The position numbers were made by a program, and so were the translations under genes. From CAYLNH01 sp964384625 (GTDB taxonomy: Bacteria; Verrucomicrobiota; Lentisphaeria; JABSQK01): a DNA stretch of 21,006 bases. Each line of letters begins with the position of its first letter. The stretch's first letter is position 1. The notes under the pieces were generated by a model. It made no database searches. It saw only the letters and a program-made list of their open reading frames with translations, and was not told where the DNA came from. Below are positions 6,528 to 14,363 of the stretch, in pieces. The DNA is taken from NCBI GenBank assembly GCA_964384625.1, contig CAYLNH010000116.1, forward strand, positions 1-21,006, in the 5' to 3' direction.

Positions 6528-9318
6528 GTTTCGCAGTGTTGAGTTGATGAACTGGGCCTACTGGCCGACGATGAAGATGCCGTTGGACCAGCCGACAATC
6601 ATGATTACCGGTCCCAACGGCAGCGGCAAGACGACGTTCCTCGACGCCCTGCGCGTGCTGCTGCGGGCGCCGCGGCTGAGTGCAAACCGCCGGTTTACGG
6701 ACTACCTGGTGGCCAAAGTCGACACGGCGGCGATCAAGGCGGTGGTTACCAATGACTACCACCAACGCGAGCGTCGGCCCTTCGAGTTCAAGGGGTTCAA
6801 GTCCGACCTGGTGACGCTGGCGGTGATCATGCATCGGCGTTCCGGCCGCTGGGAACGACGCTATGTCATCGCTGAAGGCGACCTGCCGCTGGCCGACCTG
6901 CAGAAGATGCCCAAGTCCCACATGCTGTCGCCGCAGACCTACACCCGCGAACTGGCCGAATCCGGCTTCACCGCGGCGTTTCTCAAGGTACTCGCGCTGG
7001 AACAGGGGCAGACAGACAAGCTCTGCGAGAAATCGCCCCGCGAGTTGCTGGACCTGCTGCTCGAGGTCCATGGCGACAAGCAGGTGATCGAACGCTACAA
7101 GGAGGCCCGCGAGAACTACCACAAGGCCAACCTGGAATTGAGCCAGATCGGCGCCCGTCTGGCGGAGGAACAGGCGAAGGTCCTGGCCAGCGAGAAGGCG
7201 GCCAAGGAGTACCAGCGCTGGGCCCAGTTGACCAAGGAGAAGAAGCAGTTCGAGGAAATCTGGCTGCCGCAGGCCGAGTACAAAGCGGCGAAGGAACAGA
7301 TCGAACAGAGCAAGCTGGAAATCGACGACCTCAACATGCGCCTCGGCCCCCTGGACCGCGGCATCCTCGACCTGCAGCAGAACCTTGACAACGCCGATAC
7401 CGAACTCGAACGCCGGCGCATGGAAGTCGAGACGTCCCGCGAACTCAAAGTCCAGATGGAAACCAAAGAACGCGACCTCGACATCAAGCTGAACAGCCTG
7501 ATGACCGAACGGCGGAAACTCGAAGAGGTCCTGAAGATCGCCGAGGACTCCGACAGCGACGTCGACCTCGACGACCTCTTTGAACGCCGGGCCCGGCTGC
7601 GGCGCGAAATGGTCCGCCTCGAACTGCAGATCGAGGAGGTGAACCGCAACCTCAACGCGCTGCAGCAGGACGTGCTCAACTTCGACGTCCAGCAGCGCAA
7701 GGTCTACCCGCGGTTCGTCGAGGACTTCATCCGCGTACTGGATCATGCCGACATCAAGCACGACCTGCTGTGCGACATCGTCGACGTCAAGGACAAGGCG
7801 TGGCAACTGGCGATCGAATCGATCCTCGGCCGTGATCGCTTCACCGTGATTGTCGACGAGGACGACCAGTTGGCAGCGCGGCAGTTGGGCCAGCAGCACG
7901 GCTATCGCTGCTATGTCGCGACGCGGGAGTCCACGGGCAAGGGCAAACCGTCGAAGGTCCCGAAGAACTCGGCCCTGGAACAGGTGGAATACCTCGACAC
8001 GGGCGTGCCGGACTGGCTCACGGAGGTGCTCTCCCGCACGCAGCTCGTGGACGACGTCCAAGACGGCATGAACCTGGGGGCGAAGGTGGTCAGCGTCACC
8101 CGCCAGGGCTACCGCCAGGACCGCCGCGGCGGCATTTCCATCGCCGTCGACCGCTTCTACTGCGGCCGTCTCGGACAGAGCTCGCTGAAGGACGACCTGA
8201 GCCGTGAGGTCAAGGACCTGAAGCAGCAGCTGAAGAAGGCACAGACCGAGCTGGCCGACAAACAGGCGAAGGAAGAGGCCCTGCAGAAGGAGATCATGCT
8301 GCAGGAGAACCTGGACCAGGTGCAGGAAGCCCACGGCCGTCTGAAGCACATCGAAAAGGAGCTGCCGAAGACCAACGTGGCGCACAAGGAAGCGTTGGAA
8401 CTCAAGCGGCAGGCTGAACACAAGCTGATCGAAGCCCTGGATGCGCTCAGCAACTTCGAACGCGACTGCACCGACATGCGCAAGGACCTCCTGTCGCAGC
8501 GCAACTTCCAGACCGAGCACCTGACGGAGCTCCAGGATGTGCAGGATCAGATTGCCCAGTATCAGCAGCAGATGACGGACATCGCCGCCAAACTCTCGGA
8601 AGACCAGTTGACGGAGAAGGCGCTGGCCAAGGTCGAGGATCTGGACGAGTTGACGCCGAAGTACTACACGGTGCGGCGGCTGCTGGCGGACTTCGAGGAC
8701 ATCCCCGAAGAGGGCGCCGTGGAAGTCTACGAGCACCACCGGTCGCAGTACGAGAAACAGCGGGCGCTGTACGAGGAGCACGAGGAGGGCCTGCGCAAGT
8801 GGGAGCACGAATTCAAACTGGCGCGCGAGAAGTATGTAGTGGTCGTGGAACACACGATTCGCGAGTACCGCCACAACGTCCTGGCGCTGGCGGAAGCCGC
8901 CGGCGTCGCGGCGGAAGTGAACCTGCCGGACCTGCGCAGCATGGAGAACTGTCTCGAGGAGGCCGAACTGTCGGTCCGTTTCGGGTTCGACGGCAAGCGC
9001 GCCACCAACATGGGCGGCTCCAGCCTGTCCGGCGGCCAGCGGGTTGTCGGCAGTCTGATCCTGCTGATGTCGCTGACCACCTCAGGCGGAATCAACCGCG
9101 GCGGGTTCTTCATCATTGACGAGCCGTTCGCCCATCTGAGTCTGGAACGGATCGACGACGTCACGCGCTTTCTGGACCGCAGTCAGTGTCAGTTCATTCT
9201 GACCTCGCCGACGACGCACAACGTCAACGTCTTCAGCGCGGCCCGTCTGCAGATGAATTTCCGGATCAAACCGCCGGGACAACGCAAAGCGCCGATCCCG
9301 ACGATCATCCGCCGTTGA
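6520..9318 (+). CDS. SMC-like ATPase, condensin subunit (MksB/JetC-like)
   Basis: A 932-residue SMC/Rad50-superfamily ATPase. Walker A is GPNGSGKTT at residues 31-39. A long coiled coil runs from about 190 to 395. A globular hinge lies at about 400-545 (LAIESILGRDRFTVIV, then QHGYRCYVATRES and a glycine-bearing QDRRGGISIAVDRFY). A return coiled coil spans about 545-750. The ABC signature SLSGGQR has its SGGQ at 837-840, and Walker B FFIIDEPFAHLS has D867 and E868. All ATPase residues are present, so it should hydrolyse ATP and move or entrap DNA. It is shorter than canonical Smc (about 1,150) or MukB (about 1,480), mainly through shorter coiled coils. Gene order kleisin-KITE-SMC matches MksFEB and JetABC. 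No JetD-like nuclease follows; the next gene is an FHA protein with its own promoter. Confidence 0.88.
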   Translation: MFEFRSVELMNWAYWPTMKMPLDQPTIMITGPNGSGKTTFLDALRVLLRAPRLSANRRFTDYLVAKVDTAAIKAVVTNDYHQRERRPFEFKGFKSDLVTLAVIMHRRSGRWERRYVIAEGDLPLADLQKMPKSHMLSPQTYTRELAESGFTAAFLKVLALEQGQTDKLCEKSPRELLDLLLEVHGDKQVIERYKEARENYHKANLELSQIGARLAEEQAKVLASEKAAKEYQRWAQLTKEKKQFEEIWLPQAEYKAAKEQIEQSKLEIDDLNMRLGPLDRGILDLQQNLDNADTELERRRMEVETSRELKVQMETKERDLDIKLNSLMTERRKLEEVLKIAEDSDSDVDLDDLFERRARLRREMVRLELQIEEVNRNLNALQQDVLNFDVQQRKVYPRFVEDFIRVLDHADIKHDLLCDIVDVKDKAWQLAIESILGRDRFTVIVDEDDQLAARQLGQQHGYRCYVATRESTGKGKPSKVPKNSALEQVEYLDTGVPDWLTEVLSRTQLVDDVQDGMNLGAKVVSVTRQGYRQDRRGGISIAVDRFYCGRLGQSSLKDDLSREVKDLKQQLKKAQTELADKQAKEEALQKEIMLQENLDQVQEAHGRLKHIEKELPKTNVAHKEALELKRQAEHKLIEALDALSNFERDCTDMRKDLLSQRNFQTEHLTELQDVQDQIAQYQQQMTDIAAKLSEDQLTEKALAKVEDLDELTPKYYTVRRLLADFEDIPEEGAVEVYEHHRSQYEKQRALYEEHEEGLRKWEHEFKLAREKYVVVVEHTIREYRHNVLALAEAAGVAAEVNLPDLRSMENCLEEAELSVRFGFDGKRATNMGGSSLSGGQRVVGSLILLMSLTTSGGINRGGFFIIDEPFAHLSLERIDDVTRFLDRSQCQFILTSPTTHNVNVFSAARLQMNFRIKPPGQRKAPIPTIIRR

Positions 9319-9320
9319 GT

Positions 9321-9349
9321 TTGACAAGGATTCGGCGTTGCAGTATACT
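9321..9349 (+). promoter_or_regulatory. near-consensus sigma70 promoter of the FHA gene
   Basis: A perfect TTGACA (9321-9326) is separated by 17 nt from TATACT (9344-9349, 5 of 6). The predicted start is near 9356. The leader holds a short inverted repeat, TCAGGT (9358-9363) with ACCTGA (9381-9386), and a GGAGGAG purine tract (9389-9395) before the ATG at 9411. Confidence 0.82.
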
Positions 9350-9410
9350 CAGGAGCGTCAGGTTTCAATGGTGGAATCTTACCTGAGCGGAGGAGCGGAG
9401 TAAGGGTCCT

Positions 9411-10550
9411 ATGTCAGAGGTCCAGAAACCCAGTCAGCCCGAACCCGGAGAACAGATCGACGTCGGCGAGAAGACGTTGGTGGGAGAAGATCTCGAGCGG
9501 GAACAGCCGGCGGTTGAAGAAGAACCGATCAAGGTTCCGGACGTCGTCGACGCCTCACTGAAGATCATCTGCGGCGGGACAGTCGGGAACTTCAAGCTCA
9601 AGCGCGATCAGATCACGACGACTATCGGCAGTGTCCGCGAGGACTGCGATATGTACGTCAACGACTCGCGCATCGGCAATCGCCAGTTGGCGATCATCCA
9701 GATGGGCCAGGATTTCGTCCTGGCCGATTGCGGGGTCCAGGATATCGTCACCTTTGACGGCATCCCGACGCGTCAGACGATCTGCCCGCCGGGCACGCGG
9801 TGCGTGGTGCATATGGGCAAGACGACGGTGATTTTCAGCTCCAAAACGAAGCGCAAACCGGCGCCGGGGCAGGAGCCAAGCAAACGTTTTCACCTGGAGA
9901 TGCAGCCGACCCCGGAGCTCTATCCGGGCGGCGAGTTGAAGCTGGTGCACGCGAAGAAGACGTACACAACGTCCCTGGAACCGATCATCCTCGGCAGCCA
10001 CGGCGAATGCGACCTGCACCTGCACGGCGACGAGATCCGGCCGTTCCACGCCCTGGCGCACTGGCGGGCCGACGGTTTGTACATCATGCCGCTGGGGGCC
10101 GGTCCGGTTCGGATCAACGACACCCGCATCGAGGAAGCCACGATCCTGGCGCCGGGCGACACCATTGCGATCGGCGCGCAGACGATTCAGTTCGACCAGA
10201 GCGGCGATATCCAGGGGCGCGGCGAAGCGATGTTCGGCGGCGGCAAGGCCCACTACGATTACATCCGGTTTTCGGCGGTGGGCAACTCGGTCAGCGGCTC
10301 GTTCATGATTCCGGCCGTCGGCCCGGCGATCATGGTCGGCCGGTCGCCGTCCTGTCACATCACCATTGAGGACGGCGCCTGCTCCCGCGAACACGCCCAG
10401 ATCATCCCCAACGGCAAGAGCTGTCAGCTGATTGACAACTACTCGGCCAACGGGTGTTACGTCAACGACGAAAAGGTAAGCAAAGTCCGGGTCCGTGCCG
10501 GCGATCTGGTTGAGATCGGCCGCAGCATCTTTGTAGTGCATTACGACTGA
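9411..10550 (+). CDS. protein with three FHA-like domains
   Basis: A 379-residue cytoplasmic protein with an acidic N-terminal 50 residues and three successive FHA-like modules. The third (about residues 300-379) is classical: IMVGRSPSCHITIEDGACSREHAQI, then NYSANGCYVNDEKV, with the Gly-Arg-Ser, Ser-x-x-His and Asn-Gly positions that contact phosphothreonine. The second (about 175-260) keeps IILGSHGECDLHL and an Ala-His pair but lacks Arg and the Ser-x-x-His. The first (about 50-135) is weaker still (TTTIGSVREDCDMYV). Only the third is therefore a confident phosphopeptide reader; the others may be structural. The N-terminal KTLVGEDLE resembles threonine-bearing tails phosphorylated by Ser/Thr kinases in other bacteria; this is inference. 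It follows the SMC operon but has its own strong promoter. A kinase lies 7.5 kb away at 18044. Confidence 0.85.
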   Translation: MSEVQKPSQPEPGEQIDVGEKTLVGEDLEREQPAVEEEPIKVPDVVDASLKIICGGTVGNFKLKRDQITTTIGSVREDCDMYVNDSRIGNRQLAIIQMGQDFVLADCGVQDIVTFDGIPTRQTICPPGTRCVVHMGKTTVIFSSKTKRKPAPGQEPSKRFHLEMQPTPELYPGGELKLVHAKKTYTTSLEPIILGSHGECDLHLHGDEIRPFHALAHWRADGLYIMPLGAGPVRINDTRIEEATILAPGDTIAIGAQTIQFDQSGDIQGRGEAMFGGGKAHYDYIRFSAVGNSVSGSFMIPAVGPAIMVGRSPSCHITIEDGACSREHAQIIPNGKSCQLIDNYSANGCYVNDEKVSKVRVRAGDLVEIGRSIFVVHYD

Positions 10551-10558
10551 CCTCAACG

Positions 10559-10586
10559 GGTTGCTTTTTTCCGAGAAAAAGCAACC
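10559..10586. terminator. stem-loop downstream of the FHA gene
   Basis: GGTTGCTTTTT (10559-10569) pairs perfectly with AAAAAGCAACC (10576-10586) across a 6-nt loop. The stem contains its own T-run on the left arm, but none follows it on the plus strand. It may act as a transcript 3'-end stabiliser or an atypical terminator; it begins 9 nt after the stop codon. Confidence 0.5.
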
Positions 10587-10600
10587 GCAGAGCTTGGCAT

Positions 10601-10629
10601 TTGACCGAAATTCAGTAAATTTTGATACT
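10601..10629 (+). promoter_or_regulatory. promoter of the TIGR04073-like gene
   Basis: TTGACC (10601-10606) lies 17 nt before GATACT (10624-10629). The block around the -10 (TTTTGATACTTGAA) is close to the block at the kinase promoter (TTTCAATACTTGAA, 17973-17986). An AGGAAGGA ribosome-binding site (10670-10677) precedes the ATG by 9 nt. Confidence 0.65.
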
Positions 10630-10686
10630 TGAACATCGGGATTACGAGAATCGAAGCCACAAACCTCTCAGGAAGGACGAAACAGT

Positions 10687-11115
10687 ATGAGTAACCGTGT
10701 ATTTGGTAAAGCGACGCTTGCCGCACTCATCGCCGGCATTATCTGGCTGGGGGCCTACCTTCCGGCTCAAGCCGATGAAGCCCCGGGTGATCGCGACCTG
10801 TTGAACCCGAGCGGGGTCGTCGCCAAGGTGAATCACATCCCGACGCGCAAGCTCGGTCGTGGTTTTTCGAACGTGATCTTCGGTATCGTGGACCTGCCCA
10901 AGGCCATGATCCAGGTAAATCAGACGTACGGCGGCGCCGCCGGCATCACCTGGGGCACGTTCCTGGGCTTCAAACGCTTCCTGATGCGGGAAGTGGTCGG
11001 CGTCTATGAAATCTGCACGTTTTTCTTCCGGCAGGGAACGATTATCGAACCGGAGTTCCCGTTTATGCCGGAACAACGGATTGACTGGCGGGTCCAGCAC
11101 CCCACGGAAAACTAG
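10687..11115 (+). CDS. exosortase system-associated protein, TIGR04073-like (secreted)
   Basis: A 142-residue protein with a signal peptide (basic start, hydrophobic ATLAALIAGIIWLGAYL, likely cut after PAQA near residue 31). The mature part begins the conserved region with TRKLGRGFSNVIFGIVDLPKAM, followed by YGGAAGITWGTFLGFKRFLMREVVGVYEICTFFF. This matches the pattern of the TIGR04073 family, small exported proteins found in genomes of this superphylum that encode exosortase systems. I recall the family from its motifs and could not test the match. The molecular role is unknown. No exosortase or PEP-CTERM substrate is present in this window. It has its own promoter and a strong terminator, so it is monocistronic. 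Confidence 0.78.
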   Translation: MSNRVFGKATLAALIAGIIWLGAYLPAQADEAPGDRDLLNPSGVVAKVNHIPTRKLGRGFSNVIFGIVDLPKAMIQVNQTYGGAAGITWGTFLGFKRFLMREVVGVYEICTFFFRQGTIIEPEFPFMPEQRIDWRVQHPTEN

Positions 11116-11140
11116 CCCGTCGCGATCCATCCAAGTTCTC

Positions 11141-11178
11141 GAAAAACGCCGTGCATCCCGCCGGCGTTTTTCTTTTTC
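11141..11178 (+). terminator. intrinsic terminator
   Basis: GAAAAACGCCG (11141-11151) pairs with CGGCGTTTTTC (11162-11172) across a 10-nt loop, and the T-rich TTTTTCTTTTTC run begins in the right arm. It should end the TIGR04073-like transcript. Only about 35 nt then remain before the argG-like start, so the promoter of that cluster is unclear. Confidence 0.88.
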
Positions 11179-11210
11179 TCAAAATCAAGAGTCATTGAGG
11201 AATAGCACCG

Positions 11211-12452
11211 ATGGCATTCACCATCAACGACCTGACCGGCGAAAAGCTGGGGGCCTGTGTCTCCGGCGGCCTGGACAGCCGGACGATCTGCATGAAAATG
11301 CGCGAACTCGATATCGATGTCATCGGGTTTACCGCCGACCTTGGTCAGCCGGATGAATCGGATATCAACGATGTCCGCGAACGAATGGCCCCCTGCGGCG
11401 TCGATACCGTCATTGTCGACCTCAAAGACGATATGGCCAACGCCTGCTTCGATGTCATCAAGGCGCAGGCCATGTACGACGGCGGCTACTGGAACAGCAC
11501 CGGCATCGGCCGGGCGGTAACCGTCCGCGGCATGCTCGAGTCGATGCAGGACCACAACCGCACGGTTCTGGCCCACGGCGCCACCGGCCGCGGCAACGAC
11601 CAGGTCCGGTTCGAGCGCTACACCAATGTCCTGGCGCCCGAGATGAAAGTCTACGCGCCGTGGCGCGATCCCCTGCTGCTGCAGCAGTTCCCCGGCCGGA
11701 CCGAGATGGCCGCCTACCTCAAAGATCACGGGGTTGACGCCTTCCCGGGCGGCGAGAAACGCTACTCCACCGACGCCAACCTGGCGGGGCTCTCGCACGA
11801 AGCGGAGGATCTGGAGGAGCTGACGACCGCCATGACCATCGTCCAGCCGACGATGGGGGTCTGGCCCCAGGACGCTCCGGACCAGGTCGAGGAAGTGACG
11901 ATTCGCATCGCACAGGGCCGGCCGGTCGCGCTCAACGGCAAGACGCCCGGCGCCGTGGACCTGATGCGGACGGCCAATACGGTTGCCGGCCGCAACGGCA
12001 TCGGCATGAAGAACGCGCTGGAGAACCGGATCGTCGGCACCAAGAGCCGCGGCGTGTATGAAGCGCCGGGCATGGAATTGCTGGGCGCTGCGGTCGCCTG
12101 CGTGTACCAGGCGATCCTGGAACGGCGCGCCGCCAGACTGTTCGGCGAACTGGCCCGACTGATCGCCGACCAGATTTACGACGGCCGCTACTTCGATCCA
12201 TCCACCCGGGCGGCCCAGGCCGCGGTCAACGAACTGGCCCGCCACGCCGACGGCACGGTGGCTCTCGGGCTCTATCGCGGAAACATTTTCTTCCACAGCT
12301 TGACGGATTGCCCGGCGAGCATCTATAATGAGGCGGACTCCTCGATGGAGGCGAGCGCCGGGCTGAACCCGGTCAGTTCACAAGGATTCGTGGAGATCCA
12401 GAGCGTGGAGGCGCGCAGTCTGGCCCGTGCCGGCCAGATCCATCCCCGTTAA
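11211..12452 (+). CDS. argG: argininosuccinate synthase family protein (divergent PP-loop)
   Basis: A 413-residue protein of the argininosuccinate synthase family, which joins citrulline and aspartate with ATP in arginine synthesis. The ATP-binding loop is ACVSGGLDSRTI (SGGLDS at residues 18-23), whereas typical ArgG has SGGLDTS. The strongest family signature, HGATGRGNDQVRFE, is at 122-135, and APWRDP and a KDHGVD segment follow. Length is normal (about 400-450). The C-terminal tetramerisation region is present (RIVGTKSRGVYEAPG). The start has a weak GAGG 10 nt upstream and lies right after a terminator. It may be the genome's ArgG or a paralogue with another amine or carboxylate substrate; I cannot tell without the rest of the genome. 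uppP begins 36 nt downstream. Confidence 0.8.
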   Translation: MAFTINDLTGEKLGACVSGGLDSRTICMKMRELDIDVIGFTADLGQPDESDINDVRERMAPCGVDTVIVDLKDDMANACFDVIKAQAMYDGGYWNSTGIGRAVTVRGMLESMQDHNRTVLAHGATGRGNDQVRFERYTNVLAPEMKVYAPWRDPLLLQQFPGRTEMAAYLKDHGVDAFPGGEKRYSTDANLAGLSHEAEDLEELTTAMTIVQPTMGVWPQDAPDQVEEVTIRIAQGRPVALNGKTPGAVDLMRTANTVAGRNGIGMKNALENRIVGTKSRGVYEAPGMELLGAAVACVYQAILERRAARLFGELARLIADQIYDGRYFDPSTRAAQAAVNELARHADGTVALGLYRGNIFFHSLTDCPASIYNEADSSMEASAGLNPVSSQGFVEIQSVEARSLARAGQIHPR

Positions 12453-12488
12453 GCCGGTTCGGGCCCGGCGTCAGCAAGGAGGCAGGCC

Positions 12489-13286
12489 ATGGACTCCCCG
12501 TGGGTGAAGATCATCGTCCTGGGTGTAGTTCAAGGGATCACCGAGTTTCTGCCGATCAGTTCGTCGGGGCACCTGGCCATCCTGCAGCGGGTGCTGGGCG
12601 ACGACAGCGTGGCCGAATCCCATCTCCTGGTGACGGTGGTGCTGCACACCGGTTCACTGGGGGCGATCATCACCTATTACCGGCGCGATCTGGTCGCGAT
12701 CCTGCAGCAGCGCAACTGGCGTCTGGTCGGCCGGCTGGCCCTGGGCACCGCGCCCCTGGTTGTCCTCGGCTATCCGCTGAAGGCGTTCCTCGAGACCTTC
12801 GGCACCAATCTCTGGGTCGTCGCCGGCGGCTTTCTGATCTCGTTCCTGCTGCTGACGCGCGTGCATCGCAAAGTCGAAATCGGCCAACTGCCGGAGCAGA
12901 AGCACTGGAGTACAGCGTTATGGATCGGTCTGATTCAATGTCTGGCGGTCATTCCCGGTATTTCCCGGAGCGGCTCGACCATCAGCCTGGCCAGCCGTCT
13001 GGGCTACGGCTGCGACGCCGCCGCCCGGTTCTCGTTCATGCTGGGCATCCCGGCGATCCTCGGCGCCACGGTCCTCGAACTCAAGGACCTCCTTGCCGGC
13101 GGCCGGCCGCCGGTGGACTACGGCCTTCTGGCCGCCGGCTTTGCCGTCTCGTTCGCAGTCAGCTTCGGCTGCCTGGCCCTGCTGGTCCGGGTCCTGCGCC
13201 GCGGCCGCCTGACGCTGTTCGGCTATTACTGCCTCGGCGCCGGCGCTGCCTGTATGATTCTACAACTCAGTTTGGGAGGTTCCTGA
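12489..13286 (+). CDS. uppP: undecaprenyl-diphosphatase (BacA/UppP)
   Basis: A 265-residue polytopic inner-membrane protein. It recycles undecaprenyl pyrophosphate to the monophosphate carrier used for peptidoglycan and other envelope polymers, and gives bacitracin tolerance. Both active-site motifs are intact: the BacA1 motif QGITEFLPISSSGH at residues 15-28 with Glu19, and the BacA2 motif PGISRSGST at about 156-164, followed by FSFMLGIPAILGA. Hydrophobic segments are spaced as in the family. A perfect AAGGAGG ribosome-binding site (12476-12482) sits 6 nt before the ATG. It ends 1 nt before the LysM gene, so the two envelope genes are coupled. Confidence 0.95.
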   Translation: MDSPWVKIIVLGVVQGITEFLPISSSGHLAILQRVLGDDSVAESHLLVTVVLHTGSLGAIITYYRRDLVAILQQRNWRLVGRLALGTAPLVVLGYPLKAFLETFGTNLWVVAGGFLISFLLLTRVHRKVEIGQLPEQKHWSTALWIGLIQCLAVIPGISRSGSTISLASRLGYGCDAAARFSFMLGIPAILGATVLELKDLLAGGRPPVDYGLLAAGFAVSFAVSFGCLALLVRVLRRGRLTLFGYYCLGAGAACMILQLSLGGS

Positions 13287-13287
13287 C

Positions 13288-13872
13288 ATGAGACTCTGGT
13301 CTGTCCTGTTGCTGCTGTGTACTCTCCTGGCCGGTCAGCCGGCCGTTGCGGACGACGATCTGGCGGCCTTCAAGAAAGCGGTGGAAGACCACCTCCGCAA
13401 GCAGGCGGCCGCCCTGAACCAGGACCTGCAGGCGCGGCGCGAGCTGTTTGAGCGACAGCAGGCCGAACTCGCCGACCAGGCGGCGGCGATGAAGGCGGTC
13501 CTGAAGAAAATGACCGCCCTGCAGCAGACGGTGGAGCAATACGCCCGGGAAAACGCCGCCCTGAAGAAACAGCTGGCCAAACTGCAGGCTGAGCTCGCTG
13601 CCGAACAGCAGGCCCGAATGGCGGCCGACCAGAAAGTGGTCAAAACCCTGACAGAGACCATGGCCCGGAACGTCAGGACCGGCACAACCAACCGCCGACA
13701 ACACCGGCCCGCCGGCCCCATGCAGACCTACACGGTCGTCGGCGGCGACACGCTCAGTGCGATTGCCAAGGCTTTCAATACCACCGTGCAAGCCATCAAG
13801 GATGCCAACGGCATGACCGGTGACATCATTCGCCCCGGACAGAAGATCAAGATTCCGAGAGACCAGAGATGA
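13288..13872 (+). CDS. secreted coiled-coil protein with C-terminal LysM domain
   Basis: A 194-residue exported protein. Residues 1-21 are a signal peptide (MRLWSVLLLLCTLLAGQPAVA, cut before DDD). Residues about 30-120 are a charged, Gln/Ala-rich coiled coil with heptads. Residues about 145-194 are a complete LysM module (YTVVGGDTLSAIAKAFNTTVQAIKDAN, then IRPGQKIKIP), which binds N-acetylglucosamine in peptidoglycan. No catalytic domain is present, so it is probably a periplasmic scaffold or wall-binding protein. A GGGAGG tract lies just before the start, overlapping the end of uppP. Its TGA overlaps the ATG of the Lrp-family gene in an ATGA junction. Confidence 0.88.
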   Translation: MRLWSVLLLLCTLLAGQPAVADDDLAAFKKAVEDHLRKQAAALNQDLQARRELFERQQAELADQAAAMKAVLKKMTALQQTVEQYARENAALKKQLAKLQAELAAEQQARMAADQKVVKTLTETMARNVRTGTTNRRQHRPAGPMQTYTVVGGDTLSAIAKAFNTTVQAIKDANGMTGDIIRPGQKIKIPRDQR

Positions 13873-14363
13873 CGGACAAAAAGACGAAGGAGCAAGTCCT
13901 GGCGCTGCTGCAGCAGAACGCCAGGCTCACGGCCGCGGAGATCGCCGAACGCCTGCAGTTGGACGAGGACGAGGTGCAGACCTTTATCGCGACCTGCGAA
14001 CGGAACAACACGATTCACGGCTACCGCGCCCTGGTAGCCCCCGACGCCATGCCGCCCCGGGTCCGCGCGTTGATCGAGGTCTCGGTGCAGCCGGAACGCG
14101 ACAGCGGGTTCGACCATATCGCCCGCAACGTCAGCCGCTTCCCGGAAGTCGTCGATGTGACACTGGTCTCCGGCACCTACGACCTCATGTTGACCGTAGT
14201 CGGCGAGACCCTGCATGAGGTGGCTGATTTCGTCGCGACGAAACTCGCGCCCATGGACGGGATCCGCCATCACTCCACCCACTTTGTGCTGAAGAAGTAC
14301 AAAGAGGCCGGTTTTGTACTTGAGGACGATGAGGAATATGAACGACTCAACATCACGCCCTGA
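13869..14363 (+). CDS. Lrp/AsnC-family transcriptional regulator
   Basis: A 164-residue regulator. An N-terminal winged helix-turn-helix (ALLQQNARLTAAEIAERLQLDEDEVQTFIATCERNNTIHGYRALV) is followed by the RAM effector domain (VRALIEVSV, then VVDVTLVSGTYDLMLTVVGETLHEVADFV). RAM domains bind amino acids at oligomer interfaces. The C-terminal extension carries KKYKEAG. It overlaps the LysM gene by 4 nt and the following aminotransferase by about 26 nt. It is therefore probably the regulator of, and made together with, that enzyme, with an amino acid as signal; this is inference from context. The Lrp-aminotransferase pairing recurs in diverse bacteria as far as I recall. Confidence 0.9.
   Translation: MTDKKTKEQVLALLQQNARLTAAEIAERLQLDEDEVQTFIATCERNNTIHGYRALVAPDAMPPRVRALIEVSVQPERDSGFDHIARNVSRFPEVVDVTLVSGTYDLMLTVVGETLHEVADFVATKLAPMDGIRHHSTHFVLKKYKEAGFVLEDDEEYERLNITP

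Noticed and set aside
6292..8874. An 860-residue open frame antisense to the KITE and SMC genes
   Set aside because: It is a shadow of the GC-rich SMC gene: Leu/Val/Gln-rich, no recognisable domain, no ribosome-binding site, while the plus strand encodes a full ATPase.
6520..9318. Canonical Smc or MukB
   Set aside because: The protein is much shorter and lies with kleisin and KITE genes in Mks/Jet order.
14314..14337. TTG 14314 as the aminotransferase start
   Set aside because: It adds residues not expected in the family; ATG 14338 has suitable upstream purines and a typical N-terminus.
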